Part shown: positions 1-8,546 of the stretch, piece after piece
How the letters are laid out: every line of letters begins with the position of its first letter
Numbering within the stretch: position 1 is the first letter of the stretch
Origin: Chryseobacterium arachidis
Lineage (GTDB): Bacteria; Bacteroidota; Bacteroidia; Flavobacteriales; Weeksellaceae
Assembly: GCF_900129245.1 (NCBI RefSeq)
Contig: NZ_FQUT01000001.1
Coordinates: forward strand, 62,001 to 126,000
Length of the DNA stretch: 64,000 nucleotides
Reading direction: 5' to 3'
The notes under the pieces: generated by a model
What the model saw: only the letters and a program-made list of their open reading frames with translations
What the model was told of the DNA's origin: nothing
Databases searched by the model: none
Translations under genes and position numbers: made by a program

Positions 1-467
1 GCACCGTTGTCGATGATCCATAATTCTTTATGCCACATCAGCATATTGGTATTCCTGAAAGTACGGTCGATATTTGTAATAAAAGCATCGAGCCAGACAA
101 TTTTTGAAGCGAGAAAAGGATCAACCTGAACGCTCGGATCATACGTAATCGCTTCTGAAAGATAATGCAATCCCAAATTTAAGCCTTCAGAATTTTTCAG
201 TAAATCCTGAATTTCTTCATCTGCCTCCGTTCTTCCGAAATCGACATCAAGGTTAATAAAAACCAGCTCCGGAATTTTTAATCCTAATAATTCGGTGATT
301 TTGCCACCTAATAATTCTGAGATCAGCATTTTAACGCCATGACCTGCACCACGGAATTTCAATACATATTTAAAATCATCATCAGCCTCTGCCAAAGCGG
401 GAAGCGAACCTCCTTCACGAAGGGGCAGAATGTAACGCATGACGGTTACCGTTCTTAAATCCAACAT
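1..467 (-). CDS. HipA-like kinase family protein, partial at window edge
   Basis: An open frame reads leftwards from ATG at 467 and runs off the window after 155 codons. It shows LREGGSLPAL near residue 15, FRGAGHGVK near 35, LNLGLHYLSEAITYDPS near 98, then DAFITNIDRTFRNTNM and WIIDNGA. That order matches the HipA_2 kinase-like family: the NIDRT..N segment resembles the catalytic loop and the IDNG segment the metal-binding loop of HipA-fold kinases. No HipB-like antitoxin gene is beside it on the visible side, so it need not be a toxin. An in-frame codon upstream of 467 offers no better start. The family is recognised with fair confidence; substrate and role are unknown. Confidence 0.75.
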   Translation of the reverse strand, partial: MLDLRTVTVMRYILPLREGGSLPALAEADDDFKYVLKFRGAGHGVKMLISELLGGKITELLGLKIPELVFINLDVDFGRTEADEEIQDLLKNSEGLNLGLHYLSEAITYDPSVQVDPFLASKIVWLDAFITNIDRTFRNTNMLMWHKELWIIDNG

Positions 468-555
468 GAAGCAAAAATAAGGTTTTTACTTTGTGTTTAT
501 TTCTATTTTTAATATTTTTAAGTGGAATTTAAATTAATCATTAAAAATATACAGT

Positions 556-626
556 CTGTCTTTCTGAATGAAGGGAAGCGTAATAAAGAATCTGTTATAT
601 AGATTTCTCCTTCGTCGAAATGACAG
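556..626. repeat. Imperfect inverted repeat, TGTCATTCTGA-type
   Basis: Arms at 556-574 (CTGTCTTTCTGAATGAAGG) and 609-626 (CCTTCGTCGAAATGACAG) are imperfect reverse complements. The same kind of arm recurs at 22728-22818. The element holds an ATG at 620 that would extend the following hydrolase by ten codons. That ATG is probably repeat sequence and not a real start. Confidence 0.6.
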
Positions 627-649
627 AAAACGTACTAAATAAAATAAAT

Positions 650-1492
650 ATGCAAATCACAAAAAAGCAAAATATTATCATCCCAAATCCGGAAACCAAA
701 GAATTTCTTGCAGATGCATTTTATCCTGGTACCAATGAAAAATTACCATTAGTGATTTTTGTGCATGGCTATAAAGGTTATAAAGATTGGGGCGCATGGA
801 ATTTAATGGCAGAAAAGTTTGCGGAAGCAGGATTTTTCTTTGTTAAGTTTAATTTTTCACATAATGGAACTACGGTTGAAGATCCTTATAATTTTGCAGA
901 TTTAGAAGCCTTTGGAAACAATAATTACTCAAAAGAATTGTCTGATTTGGGAGCGGTGATCGATTATTTTGTTCAGGATTCTAAAGTTGATGATCAGAAA
1001 ATTATTTTAATTGGTCACAGCCGGGGAGGGGGGATTTCTATTGTGAAGACTTATGAAGATGAAAGAATCAATGGTTTGATTACTTTGGCAAGTGTAGATA
1101 CTTTGGAACGTTTCCCGAAAAATGACGCCTTTGAAAAATGGAAAGAAGCAGGCGTTTATTACGTTTTGAACGGAAGAACGAAACAGGAAATGCCACATTA
1201 TTATCAGTTTTATGAAGATTTTGAAAAAGATGAGCACCGTTTTGATGTGGAGAGAGCGACAGAAATGGCAAAGGCGCATGTTCTTATTATTCATGGGACA
1301 AATGATGAATCGGTGAGCGTAAAAAATGCGGAACATCTTCATATTTTAAACCCAAACTCGGAATTGTATTTAATTGAAAATGCCAATCATACTTTTGGCG
1401 CAAAAGAACCGTGGGAAGGAAAAGAATTGCCTGAAGATCTGAATAAGGTAGTTGAAAAATCGATTGATTTTATCAAAGAAAAATTGCAATAA
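650..1492 (+). CDS. Alpha/beta hydrolase family protein
   Basis: This 280-residue protein has the alpha/beta-hydrolase plan: an HG motif (VIFVHGYKGYKDW, residues 35-47), the nucleophile elbow GHSRGG with Ser124, an acid in HGTNDES (Asp219) and His247 in ENANHTFG. It resembles the dienelactone hydrolase / serine aminopeptidase-like (S33) branch. There is no signal peptide, so it is probably cytoplasmic. ATG 650 is preferred because the earlier in-frame ATG at 620 lies in a repeat arm. It stands alone on the plus strand and nothing nearby hints at the substrate. The fold is near certain; the reaction is not known. Confidence 0.85.
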   Translation: MQITKKQNIIIPNPETKEFLADAFYPGTNEKLPLVIFVHGYKGYKDWGAWNLMAEKFAEAGFFFVKFNFSHNGTTVEDPYNFADLEAFGNNNYSKELSDLGAVIDYFVQDSKVDDQKIILIGHSRGGGISIVKTYEDERINGLITLASVDTLERFPKNDAFEKWKEAGVYYVLNGRTKQEMPHYYQFYEDFEKDEHRFDVERATEMAKAHVLIIHGTNDESVSVKNAEHLHILNPNSELYLIENANHTFGAKEPWEGKELPEDLNKVVEKSIDFIKEKLQ

Positions 1493-1589
1493 ATGTTGTA
1501 ATTTATTGAATTTCAATATTTGTTTTTAAAATTTGTTTAAATTTTTCATATATTAGTGAAAAATATTTTTAACACTAAATTAAATTACT

Positions 1590-1799
1590 ATGAAAAAATC
1601 AAATTTAAAAAATGGTCAGAAATTAAGCAGAGAAGCTCAAAAGCACATTTCAGGTGGAGAAAAAGTTTTAGTGTGTGCGGCAGGTTGCTATAATTTTTAT
1701 CTAAGTGATGGAAATGGCAATTGTCTTGTACCTCCATGTCAAACACCAAATTTTGGTACAGAAACCAATGCAAACGGACGTTGGCAGTGTTGTTACTAA
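1590..1799 (+). CDS. Small double-glycine-leader, cysteine-rich peptide (RiPP/bacteriocin-like)
   Basis: This 69-residue peptide begins MKKSNLKNGQKLSREAQK and then has HISGGEK, a leader ending in Gly-Gly at about residue 23. That is the pattern used by C39-peptidase ABC exporters for bacteriocins and related small secreted peptides. The 46-residue core has six cysteines, including CAAGC and a terminal CCY. Leaders of the form KLSREAQKxIxGG occur on many small peptides of Chryseobacterium; this is from general knowledge. No exporter, maturase or immunity gene lies next to it, so processing would need machinery elsewhere. A strong terminator follows at 1817. Being real and expressed is likely; antimicrobial activity is only a guess. 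Confidence 0.75.
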   Translation: MKKSNLKNGQKLSREAQKHISGGEKVLVCAAGCYNFYLSDGNGNCLVPPCQTPNFGTETNANGRWQCCY

Positions 1800-1816
1800 A
1801 TTCTAATATTAAATAG

Positions 1817-1845
1817 AAAGGAGTGAAAATTTTCACTCCTTTTTT
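1817..1845 (+). terminator. Rho-independent terminator after the GG-leader peptide
   Basis: A perfect 26-base palindrome (1817-1842, 13-bp arms, core GGAGTGAAAATTTTCACTCC) is followed by a T run. The convergent lipoprotein gene stops at 1844, so the hairpin may serve both strands. Confidence 0.85.
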
Positions 1846-2443
1846 AGTCTACTTTTACGGCATTCTTTTTTACTGATTTTAAAAGAGCCCTGAAATTTTT
1901 CATGGTCATCATTTCTGTTGACGGATTAAAGATCGTTGCCTTTTCACCCTTTTCCACAGAAACTTCTGAATACGCTTTGAATGAATAGATTTTTTTCAAC
2001 GTTTGGATATCATACACATCCATCATGGCAAAAGTTTCATTTTTCTTGTATTCATATTGTACACCGAGTTCTCCGTCTAAGCCGTTCCTAACTTTAAAGG
2101 TATAAATATTCACCAGAAAATTAAAATCTGTATTGTTTTTAAGTTCTTTAAGATCTTCATCTTCAGGATCAAATGGAATATTGTGATTGATGATGTTTTC
2201 AGATTTTGCTGTTTTCAGATCAGAAGCTTTACCATCACTCAGTTCCTGAAATAATTTAAGCGTTTCCCTGCTCATCATTTCTCTGTGATGAGCATCTACA
2301 TCTGTATTGATGTTATTAATCAGCCACTTTTTATCTTTTGAAAAAGCCAGCGATTTGCTGTAAACTCCATAATCTTTCCTTACCGGATAATAGCATGATT
2401 GTAAGCTGATTAATATAATTAGCAGGTAAATATATTTTTTCAT
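1844..2443 (-). CDS. Predicted lipoprotein of unknown function
   Basis: This 199-residue protein starts MKKYIYLLIILISLQSC, a short hydrophobic signal peptide ending in the lipobox LQSC, so Cys17 should be lipidated after signal peptidase II cleavage. The mature part is charged, with a mixed alpha/beta look and an aromatic stretch around YDIQTLKKIYSFKAYSEV. I recognise no domain. It is 18 bases downstream of the flavin reductase gene and on the same strand, so the two may be cotranscribed, but they share no obvious function. Confidence 0.7.
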   Translation of the reverse strand: MKKYIYLLIILISLQSCYYPVRKDYGVYSKSLAFSKDKKWLINNINTDVDAHHREMMSRETLKLFQELSDGKASDLKTAKSENIINHNIPFDPEDEDLKELKNNTDFNFLVNIYTFKVRNGLDGELGVQYEYKKNETFAMMDVYDIQTLKKIYSFKAYSEVSVEKGEKATIFNPSTEMMTMKNFRALLKSVKKNAVKVD

Positions 2444-2461
2444 AAAGCTGATATTTTCAGA

Positions 2462-3283
2462 TTATTTAATTAATATTCTCCATGCCTCTTCAATCTTACT
2501 TTCAAGCAATAATTTCTGAGCATCCTGATGAATATTTTCATCTGAGTGATATTCTCCTACAGGCAAAACCTCCACATTTGCCAACATCCCCAAATCGTTT
2601 CCTGTAAAGATTTTGCTCAGTTTGATTTCATCAGGAAGAAGATCGAAGCCAATTCCTTTGGTTACCAATGGTTTTGGCACTTCAAAAAGGCTGTTCTCGT
2701 TACTTCTCGAATACCAATTCACGCCTAACCGTGCAACCATATCCAACTTTTTCTGGTCTAAATTTCCTTCTTCATTCAGATATTCTTCACGGATATGGAT
2801 TTTCTGAACTTCACAAATCACCAGATTTCCGGCACCGCCCTGATCTCCTAAAGATTTTATTTCTAAAACTTTACACTCGAAATTTACCGGACATTCTGCA
2901 ATTAATTTAGGTGCAACCAAATCAGCATCTTTCATGGTTAAGCCCGACTTGATGAATTCATTTACGCCGTCACCATATTCTGTTGAGGCCAAAGAAATCT
3001 GCTGTACAATCGGAAAGTTTACGGTTCCAATGACAACTTCAGAGGTTTCCAATACGTTTTCCAAAGTATGCTTCGTTGTATTGTCACGAACTCTTCTCGA
3101 AGGTGAAAAAATCAAAATCGGGGGAACCGTACTGAATATATTGAAAAAACTGAACGGCGATAAATTACTGTTTCCGTCTTTATCAACTGTTGACGCCAAT
3201 GCAATCGGACGTGGCGAAACGGCGGTCTGCATGATTGTTTGTAGTTGAACGGGAGTTATTTCGGATGGGATTACTGTTTTCAT
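2462..3283 (-). CDS. Flavin reductase family protein (FMN-binding split barrel)
   Basis: The protein of about 273 residues shows the flavin-reductase-like split-barrel signature early on: VSPRPIALASTVDKDGNSN, SPFSFFNIFSTVPPILIFSP, and NFECKVLEI in the middle. These are the FMN-binding regions of the DIM6/NTAB-type flavoprotein family. ATG 3283 (MKTVIPSEI) is chosen because the eight residues upstream (MCQINLFK) lie in a palindromic element. Such proteins supply reduced flavin or act as FMN oxidoreductases. Here the gene follows fahA on the same strand after a 294-base gap, at the end of the tyrosine-degradation block. A link to that pathway is positional only. Confidence 0.85.
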   Translation of the reverse strand: MKTVIPSEITPVQLQTIMQTAVSPRPIALASTVDKDGNSNLSPFSFFNIFSTVPPILIFSPSRRVRDNTTKHTLENVLETSEVVIGTVNFPIVQQISLASTEYGDGVNEFIKSGLTMKDADLVAPKLIAECPVNFECKVLEIKSLGDQGGAGNLVICEVQKIHIREEYLNEEGNLDQKKLDMVARLGVNWYSRSNENSLFEVPKPLVTKGIGFDLLPDEIKLSKIFTGNDLGMLANVEVLPVGEYHSDENIHQDAQKLLLESKIEEAWRILIK

Positions 3284-3298
3284 TTTAAATAAATTAAT

Positions 3299-3562
3299 TT
3301 GACACATAAGTCACATTAGTTATTTTAGGTTATTATTTTGAAAATATTCTCTGATTGTACGCAATATGCAGTAATTAAAAAACTGTTTTCTGTAATTATG
3401 ATTATTTTTACCACAACGTACACTAAGGTTATCCACAAAGCTCACAACTCTGGTGTTCCTGGTGAAATCTTTAGTGCGCTTCGTGGTTAAAATCAATCAT
3501 GACAAATAACGGATATTCATAAAATATTTTAATTAAATCTCATGTGACTAATGTGTCAAAAT
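3299..3562. repeat. Palindromic intergenic element (nested arms)
   Basis: The outer arms are TTTGACACATAAGTCACAT (from 3299) and ATGTGACTAATGTGTCAAA (to about 3562), nearly perfect reverse complements. The inner arms are 3404-3428 (ATTTTTACCACAACG...) and 3469-3493 (...CGTGGTTAAAAT). The right end closely matches the end of the element at 6761-6916. The element fills the gap between fahA and the flavin reductase and has no coding potential. Confidence 0.65.
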
Positions 3563-3577
3563 TTTTTTGATTGTAAA

Positions 3578-4825
3578 CTACAAAGCAGGAATAATTTTAC
3601 CACTCACTTCACCAAAACCAACTCTCACCCCGTCTTTTTCAGCCCAGGCTTTCATTGTTACGGTATCATTATCGTCGATAAATTTTCTTTCCTGTCCGTT
3701 GCTAAGCTGTAAAGGATTTTGTCCTCTCCAGGTTAACTCAAGCATAGATCCGAAAGATTTTGGATCGCTTCCTGAAATCGTTCCGCTTGCGTATAGATCC
3801 CCAACTTCGACGTTACAACCATTTACGGTGTGATGCGCCAATTGCTGCGTCATATTCCAGTACATGTGTTTGTAATTGCTTTCGCAGATCAGGTTTTGTT
3901 CACCATTTTCCGGTTGAATATATACTTCAAGATTGATATCGTAATTTTTATCGCCTTCGAATTTTAAATAATCTAAAACCTCAGGATCTTGTGTAGGAGA
4001 AGCAGTTCTGAACGGTTCTAAAGCTTCCAGCGTTACAACCCATGGAGAAATTGATGAGCCGAAATTTTTAGCCAAAAACGGTCCAAGCGGAACGTATTCC
4101 CAAGCCTGAATATCTCTTGCAGACCAGTCGTTGAAAACAACCATTCCGAAAATAGCATCTTCAGCGTCTTTTGTAGAAATACTTTCGCCCATCTCTGTAT
4201 TTTTGTTGATGATGAATGCCATTTCCAATTCAAAATCCAGTTGTTTTGAAGGTCCGAAAATTGGTTTTTCCACATCTGCAGGTTTTGTCTGACCTTTAGG
4301 ACGGTTGATTTCAGTTCCTGAAACTACGATGGATGAAGCTCTTCCGTGATATCCTACAGGGAGATGCTTCCAATTGGGAAGTAATGCGTTTGCCGGATCT
4401 CTGAACATTTTTCCAACGTTGGTGGCGTGTTCGATGCTGCTGTAGAAATCCGTGTAATTCGGGATGTGAACGGGCATCATCATTTTCACTTTATCCAAAT
4501 CGTAGAATGCTTCCTCGATTGTTTTTTGGTCTTTAGACAATGTTGAACCTTCCTGTAATAATTCCTGAATTTTCAAACGAACTGCATTCGTAACCGGCTT
4601 TCCAAGTTCGATGAATTCGTTGATGGTGTATGCTTCAAAAACGTTATCCTCAAGACCTTCGATTTCTTCGAAGTATCCGAGATCATACAATGCTGCAAGA
4701 TCAATAACCTGATCTCCGATTCTTGTGCAGCATGCAATATATTCTTTATTGAAAACTGCTACTCCAAACGGAATATTATGGATAGAAAAATCTGAATTTG
4801 ATGAATATTCTACAAATGATTTCAT
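3578..4825 (-). CDS. fahA: Fumarylacetoacetase
   Basis: This 415-residue enzyme catalyses the last step of tyrosine/homogentisate breakdown, hydrolysing fumarylacetoacetate to fumarate and acetoacetate. Length and sequence match the family end to end. Metal and catalytic residues known from mammalian FAH fall at the same numbers here: Asp126 in NYTDFY, His133 in EHATNVG, Glu199 and Glu201 in LDFELEMAF, and Asp233 in FNDWSARDIQ. An N-terminal FAH_N domain covers about residues 17-118. It lies downstream of hppD on the same strand, separated by a small exported-protein gene. Identification is secure. Confidence 0.97.
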   Translation of the reverse strand: MKSFVEYSSNSDFSIHNIPFGVAVFNKEYIACCTRIGDQVIDLAALYDLGYFEEIEGLEDNVFEAYTINEFIELGKPVTNAVRLKIQELLQEGSTLSKDQKTIEEAFYDLDKVKMMMPVHIPNYTDFYSSIEHATNVGKMFRDPANALLPNWKHLPVGYHGRASSIVVSGTEINRPKGQTKPADVEKPIFGPSKQLDFELEMAFIINKNTEMGESISTKDAEDAIFGMVVFNDWSARDIQAWEYVPLGPFLAKNFGSSISPWVVTLEALEPFRTASPTQDPEVLDYLKFEGDKNYDINLEVYIQPENGEQNLICESNYKHMYWNMTQQLAHHTVNGCNVEVGDLYASGTISGSDPKSFGSMLELTWRGQNPLQLSNGQERKFIDDNDTVTMKAWAEKDGVRVGFGEVSGKIIPAL

Positions 4826-4963
4826 AATTTTAGAATTTTAATTTGGATTTTAATGAAAACCCGTTATAATTTTACTTTAAACATCTGTTACATTGCTAAA
4901 ACGGAATGAAAATCAGAAATAGATTGTTTCATCATTCATTTCCTTACAATGATTACAGAATAT

Positions 4964-5449
4964 TTATTTTTTAGACTTGATTTTTGTTTTAGAAAAGGAG
5001 GCCTCGTCGATCCATCTGTCCTTTGTGTTGACATCAATCAGGTATAAAATATTATCCTGCATGGTTAATAACAAGGTTTTGGTAACCGGAATGGGAACTT
5101 TTTTGTTTTCCAGCAAATCTGCCCGTAAAGAAATGATGTTCTTTTTATTTCTGACAATATCCCCCGAAAATACGTTAGAACTTGTTTCTCCCGTTGCTTT
5201 ATCGTCGAAAACTTCCACATAAGTCGCTTTATTGCCCTTAATGACGATAAAATCCCTTTCCGTATGGTCTGCTTCATCTTTAATGAAGACAAATTTCTTA
5301 TTGTCTATGTTTACAGCTTCCAGATTTTGATTGATTCCTTTCCTTTCCTCAAGTCTGGTAAGAATGCCGTTTAGTGAACCGTATTGAGCTTTTAAGCCAA
5401 AAGTTGCTCCAAAAAATAACATTCCGATTAAAAATTTTCTCATAATCAT
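4964..5449 (-). CDS. Exported protein of unknown function
   Basis: The sequence starts MIMRKFLIGMLFFGATFGLKAQYGS, a typical signal peptide with a cleavage site after KAQ, followed by about 135 residues. The mature part contains NKKFVFIKDEADHTERDF, LLLTMQDNILYLIDVNTKDRW and a lysine-rich tail. No known domain was recognised. A TTG codon eight residues further upstream could also be in frame, but the signal peptide argues for the ATG. The gene sits between hppD and fahA on the same strand, so it may be cotranscribed with them without being an enzyme of the pathway. Confidence 0.6.
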   Translation of the reverse strand: MIMRKFLIGMLFFGATFGLKAQYGSLNGILTRLEERKGINQNLEAVNIDNKKFVFIKDEADHTERDFIVIKGNKATYVEVFDDKATGETSSNVFSGDIVRNKKNIISLRADLLENKKVPIPVTKTLLLTMQDNILYLIDVNTKDRWIDEASFSKTKIKSKK

Positions 5450-5512
5450 GTGTTTATAAAAAAGTTTTGTCAAGACTTTTCATCCTGACAAAACTCAATA
5501 TTGTTATTAAAA

Positions 5513-6643
5513 TTAAAGATTTCCTCTTCTTTCCTGTTCTCTTTCTAAAGCTTCAAAAAGCGCCTTGAAATTACCTGCTCCGAAACTCTGAGCTCCGTGT
5601 CTTTCAATGATTTCGAAGAATAGAGTAGGACGGTCTTCAACCGGTTTTGTGAAGATTTGTAATAAATATCCTTCTTCGTCATGATCAATAAGGATCCCTA
5701 ATTCCTGAAGTTTTTTAAGGTCTTCGTCGATGTGGCCCACTCTTTCAGGAACCATGTCGTAATAAGCTTCCGGTGGAGCAGAAAGGAATTCTACCCCTCT
5801 TTTTTTCAATTCAGTTACGGTGTGAATGATATCTTTTGTTGCAACAGCAATGTGCTGAACGCCTTCACCTTCGTAAAAATCAAGATATTCTTCAACCTGA
5901 GATTTCTTTTTACCTTCTGCAGGCTCGTTAATCGGGAACTTTGCGTAACCATTTCCGTTTGACATTACTTTAGACATCAAAGCAGAATATTCTGTGTTGA
6001 TTTGCTTGTCGTCAAAAGAAAGAATGTTCACAAATCCCATTACTTTTTCGTACCATTCTACAGTTGGAAGCATTCTGTCCCAGTCTACGTTTCCAACGCA
6101 GTGGTCAACATATAAAAGTCCGGCTTCTTCAGGATTATAATCGCTTACCCACTTTTCGTAACCAGGCATGAAAGGTCCTGTATAGTTTTTTCTTTCGATA
6201 AACATGTGAACAGTCTCTCCGTAAGTATAAATTCCTGACATTCTCACTTCACCGTGCTCATCTGTCAATGTGGTAGGCTCTAAATAAGGTTTTCCACCTC
6301 TTTTAGTCGTTTCTTCGAAAGCTGCATAAGCATCATCAACCCAAAGTGCCAAAATTTTAACACCATCACCGTGTTTTTTTACATGCTCATTGATTGGAGA
6401 ATCAGACTTTAAACCAGTTGTTAAAATCAATCTGATTTTTCCCTGCTGAAGAACGTATGATGCACGGTCTCTCACTCCGGTTTCAGGTCCTGCATACGCA
6501 ACCGACTGAAAACCGAACGCTGTTTTATAATAATGAGCTGCCTGCTTTGCATTACCCACATAAAACTCGATATAATCTGTACCGTTAATCGGTAAAAAGT
6601 TCTCTGCCTGAGCAATTTTTTCGGCAAATGTTAATGTTGACAT
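5513..6643 (-). CDS. hppD: 4-Hydroxyphenylpyruvate dioxygenase
   Basis: This 376-residue enzyme converts 4-hydroxyphenylpyruvate to homogentisate with Fe(II) and oxygen. Two VOC (glyoxalase-fold) modules are visible: an N-terminal one from about residue 20 and a catalytic C-terminal one. The iron triad is present as His181 (LLYVDHCVGNVDW), His264 (GVQHIAVAT) and Glu344 (LFFEIIERHG). Length and the closing AGNFKALFEALEREQERRG are typical. It is the first enzyme of the block hppD, hmgA, fahA. Upstream, the sequence CTCTCAAAT at about 6688 resembles the region in front of hmgA. Confidence 0.97.
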   Translation of the reverse strand: MSTLTFAEKIAQAENFLPINGTDYIEFYVGNAKQAAHYYKTAFGFQSVAYAGPETGVRDRASYVLQQGKIRLILTTGLKSDSPINEHVKKHGDGVKILALWVDDAYAAFEETTKRGGKPYLEPTTLTDEHGEVRMSGIYTYGETVHMFIERKNYTGPFMPGYEKWVSDYNPEEAGLLYVDHCVGNVDWDRMLPTVEWYEKVMGFVNILSFDDKQINTEYSALMSKVMSNGNGYAKFPINEPAEGKKKSQVEEYLDFYEGEGVQHIAVATKDIIHTVTELKKRGVEFLSAPPEAYYDMVPERVGHIDEDLKKLQELGILIDHDEEGYLLQIFTKPVEDRPTLFFEIIERHGAQSFGAGNFKALFEALEREQERRGNL

Positions 6644-6760
6644 ATTTTCTATTTTTTACTTTTATTTGAGTTGCAAATTACAAAATTCTCTCAAATCTTT
6701 AAAATCGAAAACAAACAGTTGTTAGTTAAAGTTTTAATAAAAAACAAAGAGATAATAGAT

Positions 6761-6916
6761 ACATCAGTTTTCATCTTGGTTTGAAAATATTTTAGATCAC
6801 ATGAGAGAAAATCAAAGATTTCTGAGGCGATCCAAAAAAAATCTTTGATTTTTATCTTCTGTGCTTTTCTTATGATTAAAGAATATTAAAAAACTGATGT
6901 GACTAATGTGTTAAAA
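6761..6916. repeat. Palindromic intergenic element upstream of hppD
   Basis: Outer arms ACATCAGTTTT (6761-6771) and AAAACTGATGT (6890-6900) enclose a second pair built on ATCAAAGATTT (about 6810-6820) and AAATCTTTGAT. The extension to 6916 (GTGACTAATGTGTT) matches the end of the element at 3299-3562. The interior at 6795-6821 (GATCACATGAGAGAAAATC) matches part of the element at 18334-18510. No gene is seen in this 284-base gap. Confidence 0.6.
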
Positions 6917-6927
6917 TCGATGTGTGT

Positions 6928-8202
6928 TTAATGCTTAAATCTCTCATAAGCCGCCCTTTCCAACATCTCTCTGTCATCAGGATGTGCAATACTGATGAGT
7001 TCCTGCGCTCTCTGGCGAAGATTTTTTCCATATAAATACACACTTCCGTATTCTGTAACGACCCAATGAATGTGACCTCTCGTCGTAACAACTCCGGCTC
7101 CCTGTTTTAGGAAAGGCACAATTCTCGAAACTCCTTTTTTTGTTCTTGAGGTAATGGCAATAATCGGTTTTCCGTCATCGCTTAAAGCTGCTCCTCTCAT
7201 GAAATCCATCTGGCCGCCGATTCCGCTGTACTGTGTGGTTCCGATAGAATCGGCACAAACCTGCCCTGTCAAATCAATTTCAATCGCAGAATTGATCGCT
7301 ACCATTTTATGATTACGCATAATATTAATCGGGAAATTCACGGTACTAACATCATCAAATGAAAATACCGTGTTATCATCCACATAATCGTACAGTTTTC
7401 TCGTCCCGAAGCAGAAACTGGTAATGGTCTTATTATCGTTGTAACCTTTGTATTTATTATTGATAACGTCGTTTTGAATTAAATCAATCACACCGTCGCT
7501 CAACATTTCGGTGTGAACGCCAAGATCTTTGTGATTTCCTAAACATTTTAAAACCGCATCAGGAATAGTCCCGATTCCCATCTGTAAAGTAGATTTATCA
7601 TCAATTAATTCTGCAACATTTTTTCCGACCAGCATTTCTTCAGGACCTACTTTTGCGCCGTAATCAACCGTCGGAAGTTCTTCTTCGTGCCAAACCAGTT
7701 TGTGTATTCTGCTGATGTGAATCATTCCGTCGCCATGCGTTCTTGGCATCAAAGGATTAACAATCGCAACAATCGTTTGAGCAGTGTCTACCGCAGCTCT
7801 TGCAACATCCACGGAAGTACCCAATGTACAGAAACCATGTTTGTCGGGTGGAGAAACCGTAATAAATGCAACATCAAGCGGTAAAATTTTTTTTCTGAAA
7901 AGAATCGGGATTTCGCTTAGAAAAACAGGAACAAAATCGCCTCTCTCTGAGTTCACTGCATCTCTTACGGGAGACGAAACGAATAGGGAATTCACGAAAA
8001 ATTTATCTTTGTATTCTGGTTTGGCAATTTCCACATTTCCCTGTTGGGTGATGGAAACCATTTCCACCTTATCCAATCGGTGCGACTGTCTCGCCAATTC
8101 ATCAATTAAATAATTCGGAGTACATGCGCTCCCATGAAAAAACACACGATTTCCGCTTTTTACAGTATATACAGCTTCTTCGGCACTTATATAATTGTAC
8201 AT
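6928..8202 (-). CDS. Acetyl-CoA hydrolase/transferase family protein
   Basis: This 424-residue protein is a class I-type CoA transferase of the Cat1 / 4-hydroxybutyrate CoA-transferase group. Recognisable segments are VFFHGSACTPNYLIDEL at the N-terminus, DVAFITVSPPDKHGFCTLG, GTIPDAVL, and SGIGGQMDFMRGA near the C-terminal third, which is the usual GxGGQ loop. Such enzymes move CoA between acetyl-CoA and a carboxylate or hydrolyse acyl-CoA. It lies between hmgA and hppD on the same strand, so it might activate or recycle the acetoacetate or acetate produced downstream; that is inference. The exact substrate cannot be read from sequence. Confidence 0.88.
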   Translation of the reverse strand: MYNYISAEEAVYTVKSGNRVFFHGSACTPNYLIDELARQSHRLDKVEMVSITQQGNVEIAKPEYKDKFFVNSLFVSSPVRDAVNSERGDFVPVFLSEIPILFRKKILPLDVAFITVSPPDKHGFCTLGTSVDVARAAVDTAQTIVAIVNPLMPRTHGDGMIHISRIHKLVWHEEELPTVDYGAKVGPEEMLVGKNVAELIDDKSTLQMGIGTIPDAVLKCLGNHKDLGVHTEMLSDGVIDLIQNDVINNKYKGYNDNKTITSFCFGTRKLYDYVDDNTVFSFDDVSTVNFPINIMRNHKMVAINSAIEIDLTGQVCADSIGTTQYSGIGGQMDFMRGAALSDDGKPIIAITSRTKKGVSRIVPFLKQGAGVVTTRGHIHWVVTEYGSVYLYGKNLRQRAQELISIAHPDDREMLERAAYERFKH

Positions 8203-8310
8203 ATTGAAAGTTTTATAATTTTCTCTGTCTTAAAGATAAGTTATATTGTTTTTAATACGCCCAATTATCCGAAGATATTTGTCATGTTTTTATTGAAAAT
8301 TGTGTTTTTG

Positions 8311-8484
8311 TTGGTGAATCGCAAAAGACGCGAAGTATATTAAATAAAGCATGTTTAAGACGAAAGAATTCTATCTGTGATAAAATTTTAGTACTGGAAA
8401 AACTTTGCTGAAAATCTATGATTTTCTTGTGTTTTAAAAGCAATATGAAGAAAAAAAAACTTTGCGCCTTAGCGATTGACCAAC
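8311..8484. repeat. Palindromic intergenic element, TTGGT.AATCGC arms
   Basis: The left arm TTGGTGAATCGCAAAAGACG at 8311 is an imperfect reverse complement of the right arm ending at about 8484 (CGCCTTAGCGATTGACCAA). It belongs by style (ACCRCAAAAGNNNCAAAAG-like arms) to the group at 13367, 18334 and 49434. Confidence 0.6.
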
Positions 8485-8516
8485 AAAAAAGACCGAATGT
8501 ATTACATTCAGTCTTT
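8485..8516 (-). terminator. Terminator of hmgA
   Basis: On the minus strand AAAGACTGAATGT, loop AAT, ACATTCGGTCTTT forms a stem with one mismatch followed by a run of six T. It is 31 bases beyond the hmgA stop. Confidence 0.8.
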
Positions 8517-8546
8517 CTTATTTTATTTAATTTTTTAAATCAAATA

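Larger units (their letters stand above)
8203..8546. other. 344-base gene-free region between hmgA and the CoA transferase
   Basis: The gap holds a palindromic element (8311-8484) and the hmgA terminator (8485-8516). No credible coding frame was found; the short open frames lie within the palindrome arms. Confidence 0.7.

Noticed and set aside
620..649. Upstream ATG giving a longer hydrolase
   Set aside because: It lies inside an inverted-repeat arm and adds residues not typical of the family.
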